Shown in pieces: positions 1 through 9,900 of a stretch of DNA of 64,000 nucleotides. Both the position numbers and the translations under genes were made by a program. The notes beneath the pieces are model-generated. The model had not been told where the DNA came from. It did not search any database and saw only the letters and a program-made list of their open reading frames with translations. Position 1 is the stretch's first letter, and each line of letters begins with the position of its first letter. The stretch spans positions 4,222,501-4,286,500 of the forward strand of contig NZ_CP044543.1 of NCBI RefSeq assembly GCF_008932115.1, in the 5' to 3' direction. This stretch comes from Bradyrhizobium betae. GTDB taxonomy: Bacteria > Pseudomonadota > Alphaproteobacteria > Rhizobiales > Xanthobacteraceae.

Positions 1-725
1 ATATAGGCGCCTGCCAGCAGCCGCAGCCAGGCCATGTTGTGCAACGCGCGGCCGGATGCGCCGGTCACCGCGAACCAGCCGCCCAATACCATCAGCATCT
101 GCCAGCACAGCGGATTGAAGGTCCACTCCTGATCGGGGTAGACACGGAAATTCCAGTCGAACCAGCGGGCCGCAAGATACAGTGCGACCGACGCCGCAAG
201 CGTCAGGTTCGGCCGCCGCAACAGGCCCCACAGCGCAAACGGAAAGAACGCCATCAGCGGGATCATCAGTTGCAGGAGGTCCAGGTTCAGCGGCTCTTCC
301 TGCAGCACGAGGCCGCGGACCAGAATGCGCAGCGGGTGCTCGAGAATGCCGGAGATGTTGTATTCGTGGATGATCTCCGGCGCCATCGATTGTGAGGCGA
401 CATAGGCGATGGTGTCGATGTAGATCACGAACAGCACGGCATAGGCGGCGTAGAGCCGCCAGACGCGACGGAAGATGCGCGTCGCCGCAACGAGATAGCC
501 GCGTTCCAGCGCCATCCTGCCGTGGATGATGGCGACGCCATAACCCACCACGAACACGAACAGGTCCGCCGCGCCGCTGAAGCCGAAGTTTCGCAGCGTC
601 AGCAAATTGACGACGTTATTCGGGATGTGGTCGACGAACACCGACCAGTTGGCAATGCCGAGCGTCAGATAGAGCCTGGCGTCGTGATGGAATGCGGCGG
701 GGTTCGCCTTGACCGACGGTCTCAT
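1..725 (-). CDS. opgC: OpgC-family glucan modification membrane protein (partial, 3' end outside window)
   Basis: The reverse strand reads as one open frame from an ATG at 725 to the window edge, about 241 codons with no stop. It begins MRPSVKANPAAFHHDARLYL and shows the OpgC-type N-terminus: a short cytoplasmic stretch, then LTLGIANWSVFVDHIPNN, then repeated hydrophobic segments (for example around LFVFVVGYGVAI and AYAVLFVIYIDTIAYVA). OpgC proteins are polytopic inner-membrane acyltransferases that succinylate osmoregulated periplasmic glucans; in bradyrhizobia the glucans are cyclic and matter for osmotic adaptation and plant infection. The C-terminal part is missing, so integrity cannot be judged. 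Function is inferred from family resemblance. Confidence 0.85.
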   Translation of the reverse strand, partial: MRPSVKANPAAFHHDARLYLTLGIANWSVFVDHIPNNVVNLLTLRNFGFSGAADLFVFVVGYGVAIIHGRMALERGYLVAATRIFRRVWRLYAAYAVLFVIYIDTIAYVASQSMAPEIIHEYNISGILEHPLRILVRGLVLQEEPLNLDLLQLMIPLMAFFPFALWGLLRRPNLTLAASVALYLAARWFDWNFRVYPDQEWTFNPLCWQMLMVLGGWFAVTGASGRALHNMAWLRLLAGAY

Positions 726-912
726 CGCGGAAAATGACTTCTGGAATCAGGGGCGCTGCTTTTAGCGGCAACTACCTGCCTATCCGAGTAGCGTTTGCGT
801 GATGGAGACCGGATTTTTCCCGGGTGACGCAAAATTGCGCACAGGCGGCGCCGTCAATTTCCAGCAGATATGTCGGTCCAGGCTGCCGCGAAATCCTGCT
901 GGCGCCTCATCG

Positions 913-1368
913 CTACTCGGCAGGTTCGGCGGATGCCTCGTCGGATACACCGGCGCGGCTCGCCATGATGCCGAGCGCGACGCCGCCGATCGCCAGGATC
1001 GGCAACAGCCGCTTGATGCCGATGGCGCGAACGATCTGAAGGCCTGTGGCTATCAGCATGGGGTCGGCGAGCATGCTTTGCGCCGCCGACTTCGCTGCAC
1101 GCTCAGCGGCGATCCGGGCGCGCTTCTGCATCTCGCGCTTGTAGCCCCAATAGGAGCCCGCCGCGGTGAGCGTCAGCAGGAAGAAAATGCCGGCACCTGC
1201 GAGGCAGGCCTGCACCGCGCCGTATGTCTCCAGCACCGAGATGAACGCGGCAGCACAGAGGAAGCATGTCGTGATGAAGAGCGCGAATGCCGCGCCAGCG
1301 GCGAGTGACGTCAGCCGGACCGTCGTTCCGGTGGATGCGCTGATGCCGTCGATGATGCGTTGCAACAT
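913..1368 (-). CDS. small two-helix membrane protein, phage-holin-superfamily-like
   Basis: 151 residues starting MLQRIIDGISASTGTTVRLT. This start is preferred over an in-frame ATG ten codons upstream because an AGGAG sits about seven bases before it (complement of 1376-1380). Two strong membrane segments (about residues 25-50 and 60-80) are followed by a basic, Ala-rich cytoplasmic stretch and a third hydrophobic segment near the C-terminus. This layout resembles the small phage-holin-superfamily proteins often found beside DUF883/YqjD-type genes in alphaproteobacteria. The next gene downstream on the same strand (1446-1817) is such a protein, although it lies upstream in transcription order. 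No catalytic motif is visible; role unknown, probably envelope stress. Confidence 0.65.
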   Translation of the reverse strand: MLQRIIDGISASTGTTVRLTSLAAGAAFALFITTCFLCAAAFISVLETYGAVQACLAGAGIFFLLTLTAAGSYWGYKREMQKRARIAAERAAKSAAQSMLADPMLIATGLQIVRAIGIKRLLPILAIGGVALGIMASRAGVSDEASAEPAE

Positions 1369-1445
1369 GGACTTGCTCCTCAAATCCCCACAAGCCAATA
1401 GCGGCGGCGCCGCAGCGCCGCCGTAAACTCACGAACGCCGCGCGC

Positions 1446-1817
1446 TCAACGGCGCCAGACGGCACCGATCAGGAAGCCGATGCCGAGTGCGATCCCGACG
1501 GTCGCGAGCGGCCGCTGCGTGATTGCGTCTTCAAGGGATTCCTCGATCGAGCCATAGGCCTCCTGCGCCGCGCCCATCATGGCGCTGCCGCGCTCGGACA
1601 TGTCGTCGAAGGTCGAATCCATGTTCTCGCGGGCCTGCTTGTAACCGCGTCGGGCCTGCTTACCCGTCGCGTTGGCAAAGGTGTTGAGTGCGTCGGTGAT
1701 CTGGTCGGTGAGGGCGGCGATATCGTTTTTCACGGCTGCTACATCCTTCTCGAGGCGTTCTGCGGTGGCTTTGTCGGTCCAGTCTCTCATCCTGGCTTCG
1801 CCATCGGCTATTGACAT
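1446..1817 (-). CDS. DUF883/YqjD-like membrane-anchored stress protein
   Basis: 123 residues starting MSIADGEARMRDWTDKATAE, with GGAG about eight bases upstream. The first 95 residues form a long charged amphipathic helix (ERLEKDVAAVKNDIAALTDQ). A single C-terminal membrane segment follows, with the glycine-rich pattern LATVGIALGIGFLIGAVWRR. That arrangement is typical of the ElaB/YqjD/DUF883 family, whose E. coli members are inner-membrane, ribosome-associated stationary-phase proteins. A larger open frame reading through from 2666 lies over the permease gene in another frame, so the short form was chosen. It lies between the permease (upstream in transcription) and the two-helix protein, all leftward, so the three may be co-transcribed. 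Confidence 0.75.
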   Translation of the reverse strand: MSIADGEARMRDWTDKATAERLEKDVAAVKNDIAALTDQITDALNTFANATGKQARRGYKQARENMDSTFDDMSERGSAMMGAAQEAYGSIEESLEDAITQRPLATVGIALGIGFLIGAVWRR

Positions 1818-1894
1818 GACAGGCTCCGAACTGTTGGCGGTGAGACGGGCGGAAAACGTTTCGTTGTCGGGGAAGTTCCGTTCGGGAAGATTCG

Positions 1895-2980
1895 TCATCC
1901 CTGCGGAAGCTGCGGCGAATTTTCCGGCATCAGATGCTCCTTCATGATCAGCCCGACGATCAGGAGCGGCGACGACAGGAACGCGCCCATCGGGCCCCAC
2001 AGCCAGGTCCAGAACGCCAGCGCGATGAAGACGGCGAGCGCGTTCAACGACAGCCTGCGGCCGATGATGGTGGGCGTCACGAAGTGTCCTTCCAGGAAGG
2101 TGATGCCGCCGAAGGCGAGCGCCGCCATCAGGCCGCCGCCGATGGTCGGGAAGGCGACCAGCCCGACCACCGCCAGCACGACGAACATCGCGACCGGCCC
2201 GATGATCGGGATGAAGTTGAGCGCAGCCGCAAGCGCGCCGAGTCCGGCCGGATTGGGCATCCCGGTGACCGCACAGACGATGCCGGTGGTGATGCCGACG
2301 CCGACATTGATGACGGTGACGGTCAGCAGGTAATTGCCGAGATGAACCTCGATCTCGTTGAGGATCCGCAGCGTGCGCAGCCGCGCGTCGCGATCGCCGA
2401 AATTCATGATCATGGCGCGCCGCAGATCGCGCCAACTCGCGATGAACAGGATCAGGGTGGCGAAGAACAGGAGGAATTCGGCGAAGGTCGGCGACAGGAA
2501 TTCCAGTGTCGCTTGCAACCATTCGGCTTTCGGCAGCGGAAGGCTCGGCAGTCCCTCGGAGCCGCCGACCATGGTCTGCAGCTCCTTCCATAGGGCCAGC
2601 GGCCGGTCGAACACGTGCATCTTCTCCTTCAGCTGCGCGCCCAGCTCCGGCAGGCGTGAGCTCCACTCCATTGCAGGCACTGCAATCAGCGCGACGACGA
2701 AGGCGACCACCGTCGTCACCGCGATCACGATCAGCACGGCGCCGAGTGCTCGCGGCACGCCCCGCCGTTCCAGAAAGCTCGCGGCCGGCGAGAGCATGGT
2801 GCCCGCGACGACGGCCATTACGACCGGGAGGAAAAACGCCTTGGCAAAATAGAGCACAGCGATCACAGCGATCAGCAGCAGGCCGGCGAGGGCGTAGGCG
2901 ACGAACTCGGTGCGGCGAATGACCGGCGGCAGCTCGCTACGGCTGTCGGGAAGCGGGGCACCTTCGCTATTGCCGGACAT
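1895..2980 (-). CDS. AI-2E/PerM-family permease
   Basis: 361 residues from MSGNSEGAPLPDSRSELPPV. An ATG 21 codons upstream is possible but has no better ribosome-binding site. The protein has the AI-2E transporter (PF01594, PerM/TqsA) layout: an N-terminal pair of membrane helices around residues 30-75, a soluble middle portion including a long amphipathic region, then a block of helices ending in a glycine/proline-rich part (PTIGGGLMAALAFGGITFLE). Conserved family elements such as NFIPIIGP and GHFVTPTIIGRRLSLN are visible. Members range from quorum-signal exporters to Na+/H+ antiporters, so the substrate cannot be assigned. Confidence 0.8.
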   Translation of the reverse strand: MSGNSEGAPLPDSRSELPPVIRRTEFVAYALAGLLLIAVIAVLYFAKAFFLPVVMAVVAGTMLSPAASFLERRGVPRALGAVLIVIAVTTVVAFVVALIAVPAMEWSSRLPELGAQLKEKMHVFDRPLALWKELQTMVGGSEGLPSLPLPKAEWLQATLEFLSPTFAEFLLFFATLILFIASWRDLRRAMIMNFGDRDARLRTLRILNEIEVHLGNYLLTVTVINVGVGITTGIVCAVTGMPNPAGLGALAAALNFIPIIGPVAMFVVLAVVGLVAFPTIGGGLMAALAFGGITFLEGHFVTPTIIGRRLSLNALAVFIALAFWTWLWGPMGAFLSSPLLIVGLIMKEHLMPENSPQLPQG

Positions 2981-3212
2981 CAAGCGTTCACTGGGAAGGA
3001 CGCGCACAATATCTCTCCCGCACGGAGGTGTCCGGGCGCCCATTGGTGATCATAAAACGCCGGGGAAGCGTTCCGGTTCCATCGCGGTTTCGTGAAGTTG
3101 CGCTCGCTTGACTGTGACGTCGATGCCGCGACTGGCCGTGGAACTTGAGTCGGTCCTGCTGCGTTTGTTGAGAAGCCGCATCACAGAGATGCACATCCCA
3201 CGGGGCAAGCCC

Positions 3213-3998
3213 ATGACAAAGTTCTCTGCAGTCCGTCGCAGCCTCTCGCCGCGCGCCGTCACCGCTTTTGCCTTCGCGACCGCGTTGCTGGCCATGCCGT
3301 TCGCGGCACAGGCCCAGACGCTCGGTTACGCACCGATGCAGCCGCAGGGCTATCCGCAAGACCAGACGTATTCGCAGGGTTACGCAAACCAGGGCTATGC
3401 GACCGACGAGCCGCAAGCGGCCGACGAAGATGCTGTGCTGCCCGATCGGCTGCGCCGGCAGATTGTCAGCTTCGACCGCAACGAGCCGGCCGGCACCATC
3501 GTGATCGATACCGCCAACACCTACCTTTACTATGTGCTCGGCAATGGCCGTGCCATGCGCTACGGCGTCGGCGTGGGGCGCGAGGGCTTTACCTGGGCGG
3601 GAGTGCAGACTGTCAGCCGGAAGGCGGAGTGGCCGGACTGGCATCCGCCGGCTGAGATGATCGCGCGCCAGCCCTATCTGCCGCGCTTCGTCGCCGGCGG
3701 TCCCGGCAATCCCCTCGGGGCCCGTGCGATGTATCTCGGCTCGAGCGAATATCGCATCCACGGCACCAACGATCCCACCACGATCGGCAAGTTCGTCTCG
3801 TCCGGCTGCATCCGATTGACCAACGAGGATGTGAGCGACCTGTTCAGCCGCGTCACTGTCGGCACCAGGGTCGTGGTGCTTCCGAAGAACGCGCCGCTGA
3901 TGGCGAAGGGCGGCGATCCCGTTCGCAAGCGTCCTGCCGTGACGACACTGCCCTCGGGTCGGCAGGCCCTGAACGTCACGACATCGGCCGTGAACTGA
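3213..3998 (+). CDS. L,D-transpeptidase (YkuD domain), periplasmic
   Basis: 261 residues. The start at MTKFSAVRRSLS gives a clean signal peptide: basic N-region, hydrophobic core AVTAFAFATALLA and a cleavage site after about AQA (residue 34). In-frame upstream ATGs would bury it. A Gln/Tyr/Gly-rich linker (QGY repeated three times, residues 43-65) follows. The YkuD domain covers about residues 90-230, with His183 in RIHGTND and the catalytic SSGCIRL motif around Cys199. These enzymes make 3-3 cross-links in peptidoglycan or attach outer-membrane proteins to it, which is common in Rhizobiales. The DUF2865 gene starts 11 bases after the stop, so the two are probably one transcript. Confidence 0.88.
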   Translation: MTKFSAVRRSLSPRAVTAFAFATALLAMPFAAQAQTLGYAPMQPQGYPQDQTYSQGYANQGYATDEPQAADEDAVLPDRLRRQIVSFDRNEPAGTIVIDTANTYLYYVLGNGRAMRYGVGVGREGFTWAGVQTVSRKAEWPDWHPPAEMIARQPYLPRFVAGGPGNPLGARAMYLGSSEYRIHGTNDPTTIGKFVSSGCIRLTNEDVSDLFSRVTVGTRVVVLPKNAPLMAKGGDPVRKRPAVTTLPSGRQALNVTTSAVN

Positions 3999-4009
3999 GA
4001 GTTGAGCAG

Positions 4010-4663
4010 ATGAAGAGACGTTCGATCGGCAAACTGGCCGGCAGCGCGGCGGCGGTCTTCGCCGTCGCCTCCCTCGGTCTCGCGCTGGCGCCATCGGCGC
4101 ATGCGGAGGATTTCTTCTCGGCGCTGTTCGGCGGATTCGGACGGCGGCCGCCTCCGCAGATTCAAATGCCCTTCGCCAACGAGGACTTGCCGCGCTATGA
4201 CACACCGCGCCAGCGCGCTTCCTATGGCGGCGGCACGGCCTATTGCGTGCGCGGCTGCGATGGCCGTTATTTCCCGGCGCAGGGAAGTGATGCCGAGAGC
4301 AAGGCGCAATCCTGCAAGAGCTTCTGCCCGACCTCGGAAACATCACTGGTCTATGGCAGCAATATCGACAACGCTACGACCGAGGCCGGGAAATCCTACT
4401 CCGACTTGCCGAACGCGTTCCGCTACCGCAACGAGATCGTTGCGGGCTGCACCTGCAACGGCAAGGATCCGGCGGGGCTCGCGCAGCTCAAGGCCGAGCA
4501 GGATCCCACCTTGCGCAAGGGCGACATCGTCGCAAGCGCGGACGGCTTGGTGGTCGCCAACCGCAACGCCAACGATCGCCGCGGTGTCGCGATGAACTTC
4601 TCGCCCTTGCCGGAATCGGTGCGTGCCAGATTCCGGCAGGTGCCGGTGGTGGCGAAGGAGTAG
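4010..4663 (+). CDS. DUF2865 secreted protein
   Basis: 217 residues with an N-terminal signal peptide (hydrophobic AAAVFAVASLGLALAPSAHA, cleavage near residue 32). The mature part contains YCVRGCDGRYFP, then CKSFCP and GCTCNG: six cysteines in three close pairs, suggesting disulfides in the periplasm. This Cys pattern with the ESKAQSCKSFCP stretch matches the alphaproteobacterial DUF2865 family, which has no established function. The gene is 11 bases behind the L,D-transpeptidase, so a role in cell-wall cross-linking or its control is a reasonable guess but only a guess. Confidence 0.8.
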   Translation: MKRRSIGKLAGSAAAVFAVASLGLALAPSAHAEDFFSALFGGFGRRPPPQIQMPFANEDLPRYDTPRQRASYGGGTAYCVRGCDGRYFPAQGSDAESKAQSCKSFCPTSETSLVYGSNIDNATTEAGKSYSDLPNAFRYRNEIVAGCTCNGKDPAGLAQLKAEQDPTLRKGDIVASADGLVVANRNANDRRGVAMNFSPLPESVRARFRQVPVVAKE

Positions 4664-4710
4664 GATATAAGCGGTTGGCTGAGTAGCCGCGCTAACAGCC
4701 GAATTGAGAC

Positions 4711-4849
4711 TGTCGTCCCGGACAAGCGAAGCGCAGATCCGGGACCCATAACCACAGGACGTAGTTTGGCGAAGATTCGGAGTTGGCGGCCAGCGCCATA
4801 ACCAATTCCTGTGGGTATGGATCCCCGCGTGCGTGGGGACGACACCGAG
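4711..4849. repeat. dispersed palindromic intergenic repeat (copy 1)
   Basis: Outer arms TCGTCCC and GGGACGAC face each other. Inner blocks include GGGACCCATAACCACAGG and CCTGTGGGTATGGATCCCC. The same plan recurs at 7201-7340, 29188-29321 and 41273-41408, always between genes. The inverted arms would form a long hairpin in RNA. Confidence 0.75.
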
Positions 4850-4869
4850 GGTGTAGCGCTAATGCAGCC

Positions 4870-6963
4870 CTACGCCGCGCGGATCTTGCCCAGGAAGTCG
4901 CTGACCTGTTCACCGAGCTGGCGGCTCTGTGTCTCCAGTATCTCCGATGCCTGCTTGACGTTGTCCGCGGCTCCGGCTGCGGTGTCGGCATCGGCCTTCA
5001 CGCCGGTGATGTTGTCGGAGACGTTCTTGGTGCCTTGCGCGGCATATTGCGTGCTGCGGGTGATCTCCTGCGTCGCCGCGCCCTGCTCCTGCACGGCGGC
5101 CGCGATCGCGGTGGCGACTTCGTTGACCTCGCCGATGATGCCGCCGATCGCCTGGATCGCGTTGATGGCGTCACCGGCGACCTTCTGGATGTCGGCGATC
5201 TGCTCGGAGATTTCCTCCGTTGCCTTCGCGGTCTGGCTCGCCAGCGACTTCACCTCCGAGGCGACCACGGCAAAGCCGCGCCCGGCCTCGCCGGCACGTG
5301 CGGCTTCGATCGTGGCGTTGAGCGCGAGCAGGTTGGTCTGCGCCGCGATCGTGTTGATCAGGCCGACGACCTCGCCGATACGGCCTGCGGATTGCGCCAG
5401 CCCTTGAACGGTGCCGTCGGTCTCGCGGGCCTGGTTGACGGCGCGGCTGGCGATGCCTGCGGCATGGGCGGCCTGCTGGCTGATGTCGTTGATGGAGGCG
5501 GAGAGCTCTTCGGCGGCGGCCGCGACGCTCTCGACGCTGGAAGAGGCTTCGTTTGAAGCTCTGCCTGCAACTTCGACGCGCTCATTGGTCTGGCGCGACA
5601 CTTCGGACAGATCGCCCGAGGTCTTGCGCATCTCGCTGGAAGCCTCGCTCAATTCGCCCAGTGATTTGTGCACCACGCCTTCGAACTCGCCGACATAGGT
5701 CTCGATCGCGCGCTGGCGCGCGGCGGCGCCGGCGTTGCGTTCGCGCTCCTGCTCCTCGATCTTGAGCTTGTCGACCGCCTGTTGCTTGAAAGTCTCTAGC
5801 GCGCCGGCAAGCGAGCCGATCTCGTCCTTGCGGTCGAGATAGCCGCTGTCGACGCCTAGATCGCCACCGGCGACCTTGAGCATGGCATCGCGAATCCGGT
5901 GCAGCGGGGTGATCACGCGGCGGCTGACCGCGAGCATTGCGGCGCCGGTCAGAACGATTGCGGTGACGAGCAGGGCCAGCTGGACCAGCAGGGATTGCAG
6001 GGCTCCGGCGCGCTGGGCAGCGGCGTGATCCCTGGCTGCGGCGAGCGCGGAATCGGCGAGCTTGATCGCGCTTGCCATGCGGCCGACCGAGAAGGGGCTC
6101 CACTGGTTGGCGGTCATCGACGCCTTCTCGCCTTTGGCCACCGCCGCGATGATGCCATCACGCGTGCCGGTATATTGCGGGTCGAAATAGACCGACTTGG
6201 TGTCCGCCATGGACGCGGACAGCGCCGGGGGCAGTTGCATGCCAGTGGCGGCCAGCTCGATCGCGCTCCAGGCGGCGTCGGTAGCACCGACGAATTTCGT
6301 GAAGGCCAATTGTGCCTCCGGCGGGACCTTGCCGCTGGTCAAGGCATTGCCGACGATGACCGATGATTCGCCGGCGTTCTGGCGCAGCAGCCAGGCCATC
6401 TGCTTGATCATCAGAAGCTGGTCGATCGTGGCGTCCTGGTGGTTGACACTGGTTGCGAGCACGGGCGACAGCTTTTCAAGGATGGTCATCAGTCCATCCT
6501 CGCTATCGAGATATTCCTTGGCGAGCGCGAGCCTGCGTGAAGCCTTGGGCTTGGCGACTTCGGTCCAGAACTCGCCTTGCTGCGCCAGCAGCGCCTTGTT
6601 CAACCGCGCCAGATCGGCCACGATCGTGTCACGCTGCGGAATGTCGATCGAGGGAAGGATGTCGATTGCGCGCGCCAGGGCCGGCATCAGTTCGTCGCGA
6701 ATGCCACGAATGTATTTCTCGATGTCGGGATCGACCTGGATGTCGCTGGTCAATTGGCGGTTTGTGGTCGAGCGGTCGGCCCGGATGTTGGCCATGGCCT
6801 TGAATACGTCGGCCGAGGCCGCGGCAATGTCGACGATCCGGCTGGCCTGCTGAAGCCGAATCCATGAGCTCCATGCGCTGATCGAGAAGCCGATGACGAC
6901 GACGAGCGCGGTGGAGAAGATCACCGCCTTCAGCAACGTGGAAACGGACAAGCGATTGAGCAT
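4870..6963 (-). CDS. methyl-accepting chemotaxis protein (tandem paralogue A)
   Basis: 697 residues from [16 protein letters not shown], with GGAG eight bases upstream. Membrane segment 1 covers about residues 10-32. A helical periplasmic sensor region covers about 33-330 and membrane segment 2 about 330-355. A HAMP domain follows ([20 protein letters not shown]). The cytoplasmic signalling domain contains the hairpin-tip sequence [20 protein letters not shown]. The C-terminus ends LGKIRAA with no NWETF-type tether for CheR/CheB. The ligand is unknown; the periplasmic part looks like a four-helix-bundle sensor. It is followed on the same strand by nothing close, and lies directly downstream of a same-length paralogue (7358-9451). 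Confidence 0.92.
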   Translation of the reverse strand: MLNRLSVSTLLKAVIFSTALVVVIGFSISAWSSWIRLQQASRIVDIAAASADVFKAMANIRADRSTTNRQLTSDIQVDPDIEKYIRGIRDELMPALARAIDILPSIDIPQRDTIVADLARLNKALLAQQGEFWTEVAKPKASRRLALAKEYLDSEDGLMTILEKLSPVLATSVNHQDATIDQLLMIKQMAWLLRQNAGESSVIVGNALTSGKVPPEAQLAFTKFVGATDAAWSAIELAATGMQLPPALSASMADTKSVYFDPQYTGTRDGIIAAVAKGEKASMTANQWSPFSVGRMASAIKLADSALAAARDHAAAQRAGALQSLLVQLALLVTAIVLTGAAMLAVSRRVITPLHRIRDAMLKVAGGDLGVDSGYLDRKDEIGSLAGALETFKQQAVDKLKIEEQERERNAGAAARQRAIETYVGEFEGVVHKSLGELSEASSEMRKTSGDLSEVSRQTNERVEVAGRASNEASSSVESVAAAAEELSASINDISQQAAHAAGIASRAVNQARETDGTVQGLAQSAGRIGEVVGLINTIAAQTNLLALNATIEAARAGEAGRGFAVVASEVKSLASQTAKATEEISEQIADIQKVAGDAINAIQAIGGIIGEVNEVATAIAAAVQEQGAATQEITRSTQYAAQGTKNVSDNITGVKADADTAAGAADNVKQASEILETQSRQLGEQVSDFLGKIRAA

Positions 6964-7086
6964 CAGACACTCCGGTACGCGATTCAAAGTTCGTGCCCCC
7001 GAACGGCAGCCCCACGAACTTCGAAACCAAGGGATGCACGCAATCGACGCGCGTGCCCCGAGGCATGCGCCTGGAACTCATTTGGC

Positions 7087-7133
7087 CTGAAAAGGGTAAA
7101 GACTTAGACAGCGTTCCGGCCGTAAAATTACGG
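7087..7133 (-). promoter_or_regulatory. conserved block upstream of chemoreceptor A
   Basis: The stretch AAAAGGGTAAAGACTTAGAC followed by GTAAAATTACGG lies about 125-170 bases before the receptor start. A matching block (AAAAGGGTAAAGTTTTAGGC, then GTAGAACTACGG) sits upstream of the tandem paralogue. Conservation in otherwise diverged spacer suggests promoter or operator function, but it could simply be inherited from the duplication. Confidence 0.35.
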
Positions 7134-7200
7134 GGCAATCGTGGTGGTGGCAGGCTGCATTGCTGGCGTTTCAGACTACGCTAGCGCCCCAATGTCCGCC

Positions 7201-7340
7201 GTCGTCCCGGACAAGCGAAGCGCCGATCCGGGAGCCATAACCACAGGACGTAGTTTGGCGAAGACTCTGCGTTGTCAGCTCGTACGACAACATCTCCCTG
7301 TGGCTATGGATCCCCGCTTTTGCGGGGATGACATCGAGAG
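7201..7340. repeat. dispersed palindromic intergenic repeat (copy 2)
   Basis: Near copy of the 4711-4849 element. It shares GTCGTCCCGGACAAGCGAAG and ACCACAGGACGTAGTTTGGC and has the same position just past the 3' end of a chemoreceptor gene. The 394-base gap between the two receptor genes holds this repeat, the conserved upstream block at 7087-7133 and no gene. Confidence 0.75.
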
Positions 7341-7357
7341 TGTTGCGCTGACGCGGC

Positions 7358-9451
7358 TTACGCCGCGCGGATTTTGCCGAGGAAGTCGCTGACCTCGTGG
7401 CCGAGCTGGCGGCTCTGGGTCTCCAGCATCTCGGAGGCGTGCTTGACGTTGTCCGCGGCGGCTGCGGCAGCGTCGGCATCGGTCTTCACGCCGCTGATAT
7501 TGTCTGTGACGTTCTTGGTGCCCTGCGCCGCGAATTGTGTGCTGCGCGTGATCTCCTGGGTCGCCGCACCCTGCTCCTGTACTGCGGCGGCGATCGCGGT
7601 CGCGACCTCGTTCACTTCACCAATGATGCCGCCGATGGTCTGGATCGCGTTGATGGCGTCGGTCGCGACCCGCTGGATGTCGGCGATCTGGCCGGAGATT
7701 TCCTCGGTGGCCTTTGCGGTCTGGCTGGCCAGTGATTTCACCTCGGAAGCGACGACCGCGAAGCCGCGGCCGGCTTCCCCGGCGCGCGCGGCTTCGATCG
7801 TCGCGTTGAGTGCGAGCAAATTGGTCTGCGCCGCGATGGTGTTGATCAATCCGACGACTTCGCCAATGCGTCCCGCGGACTGTGCCAGTCCCTGCACGGT
7901 GCCGTCGGTCTCGCGCGCCTGGGTGACGGCGCGGCTGGCGATGCCCGCGGCATGGGCGGCCTGCTGGCTGATGTCGTTGATCGAGGCAGAAAGCTCCTCG
8001 GCGGCGGCAGCAACGCTATCGACGCTCATGGAGGCGTCATTCGAGGCCTTGCCCGCGACCTGGACGCGGTCGTTGGTCTGGCGCGACACCGCCGAGAGAT
8101 CGCCGGAGGTCTTGCGCATCTCGCCGGAAGCTTCGCTCAGTTCGCCCAGCGTCTTGCGCACCGCGCCCTCGAATTCACCGACATAGGCCTCGACGGCGCG
8201 CTGGCGCGCGGCTGCGCCGAGATTGCGTTCGCGTTCGTGCTCCTCGATCTTGAGCTTCTCGGTGGCCTGCTGCTTGAAGGTCTGCAGCGCGCCCGCCAGC
8301 GCGCCGATCTCGTCCTGGCGGTCGAGATAGCCGCTGTCGACCGCAAGGTCGCCGCCCGCCACCTTCAGCATGGCGTCGCGGATGGTGTTGAGCGGAGTGA
8401 TGACGCGGCGGCTGACCAGCGCGATGGCGCCGACGGCGAGCCCGATGGCGAGCGCCAGCAGCGCGAGCTGAACGATCAGCGCGCGCTGGGCGGCACCGCG
8501 CTGCTCCTGGGTATGGCCCTTGGCGGCATCAAGCGCGGATTCGGCCACCGCGACAGCGCTCGCCATGCGGCCGACCGTGATCGGGCTCCACTGGTTGGCG
8601 GTCATCTCGGCCTTCTCGCCCTTGACCAGTGCGTCCGCGAGACGGTCGCGCAGGGCCAGATATTGAGGCTCGAAATAGGCCGTCTTGGCCGCAGCCATGG
8701 CGGAGGCAAGGCCAGCCGGCAATTGCATGCCCGAGGTCGACAATTCCAGCGCCTTCCACATCGCAGCTGTGCCGCCGACATATTGGGTATAATTGTAGCG
8801 GCCCTCCGGCGTGATCTTGCCGGCCGCAAGCCCGGTCGAGACGATCAGCGAGGCTTCGCCCGCGGTGTTGCGCAGTAGCCAGGCGCTCTGCTTGATCGAC
8901 AGCAACTGGTCGATCTCGGCGTCTTGGTGGTTGACGGTCGCGGCCAGGGTGTTCGACAGCTTGTCGAGCACGTCGAGCAGGCTCTGCGTCGTCTCCAAAT
9001 ATTCCTTCGACAGGCCCGCGCGGCGCTGGTCCTTGGGCTTGGCGACGTCCTCCCAGAACTGCTTCTGCTCCTCGACCAGCAGCTTGTAGAGACGCGACAG
9101 CTCCGGCACCATCGTCCCCGATTGCGGGAAGTCCATGCTCGGCAGCAGCTCGAGCGCGCGTGCCATCGCCGGCATCTGCGCATCGCGGAGCGCACGCAGA
9201 TATTTCTCGATCTCGGAATCCATCGGCTCGGTCGCGTTCAGGAGCCGCGTGGTGGTCGAGCGGTCGGTACGCAGATTGTGCATCGCCTTGAACAGATCGG
9301 CGGAGGCATCCGCAATCTGCGAGATGCGGTTTGCGGTCTTGAGGCGATCCCAGGACGCATAGGCGGTGAGCGAGAGCGCAATCACCACACAGACCGACGT
9401 GATCGCGATCACCGCCTTCAGCAGTGCGGATACGGTCAGACGATTGAGCAT
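7358..9451 (-). CDS. methyl-accepting chemotaxis protein (tandem paralogue B)
   Basis: 697 residues from [16 protein letters not shown], with a GGGGGGA ribosome-binding site. A longer frame to 9574 exists but has no supporting signal. The architecture is the same as the 4870-6963 gene: membrane helix near the N-terminus, helical periplasmic sensor, second membrane helix near 335-355, HAMP, and a signalling domain with [20 protein letters not shown]. The two proteins have exactly the same length. They are nearly identical from the HAMP domain onward, while the periplasmic parts differ at many positions. This points to tandem duplication followed by divergence of the sensor half. The C-terminus lacks a CheR/CheB pentapeptide. 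Confidence 0.92.
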   Translation of the reverse strand: MLNRLTVSALLKAVIAITSVCVVIALSLTAYASWDRLKTANRISQIADASADLFKAMHNLRTDRSTTTRLLNATEPMDSEIEKYLRALRDAQMPAMARALELLPSMDFPQSGTMVPELSRLYKLLVEEQKQFWEDVAKPKDQRRAGLSKEYLETTQSLLDVLDKLSNTLAATVNHQDAEIDQLLSIKQSAWLLRNTAGEASLIVSTGLAAGKITPEGRYNYTQYVGGTAAMWKALELSTSGMQLPAGLASAMAAAKTAYFEPQYLALRDRLADALVKGEKAEMTANQWSPITVGRMASAVAVAESALDAAKGHTQEQRGAAQRALIVQLALLALAIGLAVGAIALVSRRVITPLNTIRDAMLKVAGGDLAVDSGYLDRQDEIGALAGALQTFKQQATEKLKIEEHERERNLGAAARQRAVEAYVGEFEGAVRKTLGELSEASGEMRKTSGDLSAVSRQTNDRVQVAGKASNDASMSVDSVAAAAEELSASINDISQQAAHAAGIASRAVTQARETDGTVQGLAQSAGRIGEVVGLINTIAAQTNLLALNATIEAARAGEAGRGFAVVASEVKSLASQTAKATEEISGQIADIQRVATDAINAIQTIGGIIGEVNEVATAIAAAVQEQGAATQEITRSTQFAAQGTKNVTDNISGVKTDADAAAAAADNVKHASEMLETQSRQLGHEVSDFLGKIRAA

Positions 9452-9582
9452 CGAAGTCCCCCCAAGTCCTATTTTCAAAGTACGTGAAGACGCCCGGCAA
9501 CATGGAAAACAGTGGGCGCCGCAGATCGGCAATCGCATGCCGTTCGTGGCGCGCGGCCCAAACGGTTTCTGCATCTGAAAGG

Positions 9583-9627
9583 AAAAGGGTAAAGTTTTAG
9601 GCAGACAGCCTGCCTGTAGAACTACGG
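9583..9627 (-). promoter_or_regulatory. conserved block upstream of chemoreceptor B
   Basis: Counterpart of the block at 7087-7133: GGAAAAGGGTAAAGTTTTAG and GTAGAACTACGG about 130-175 bases before the start. See that entry for the alternative reading. Confidence 0.35.
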
Positions 9628-9722
9628 AATTACTAGAAGTTGTAATGGGTTGCCTGAATGGAACCGGCGCGGGAGATGGGCGTTAGAATACCGTTAGCAA
9701 TTTGCCTGAAGGGGGCCTCGCG

Positions 9723-9878
9723 ATGTTGGTCGGCGTACTCGTCACATTCCTCGTCGTCATTCTCGTGCTCTATCTCATCAACATGCTGCCGATGGACGGC
9801 CGCGCCAAACAGATCGCGCGGGTGATCGTCATCATCATCGGTATCGTGTCGCTGCTGAAATATCTGGCGGTATTCTAG
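9723..9878 (+). CDS. Thivi_2564-type small membrane protein (51 aa)
   Basis: A 51-codon frame encodes MLVGVLVTFLVVILVLYLIN, then MLPMDGRAKQIARVIVIIIG, then IVSLLKYLAVF. The result is two membrane helices joined by a short polar turn containing the conserved-looking LPMDGR. A GGGGG-rich ribosome-binding site lies eight to ten bases upstream. The helix-LPxDGR-helix pattern matches the Thivi_2564 family of tiny bacterial membrane proteins, whose function is unknown. It has its own terminator immediately downstream. Overlapping longer frames on the other strand are not coding. Confidence 0.75.
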   Translation: MLVGVLVTFLVVILVLYLINMLPMDGRAKQIARVIVIIIGIVSLLKYLAVF

Positions 9879-9900
9879 CCGTCCTGTCTCGACCCAAACA

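Noticed and set aside
7087..7133. Sigma-28-type flagellar promoter (TAAAG-N-GCCG) near the chemoreceptor
   Set aside because: The match is on the strand pointing away from the receptor gene and is not kept upstream of the paralogue.
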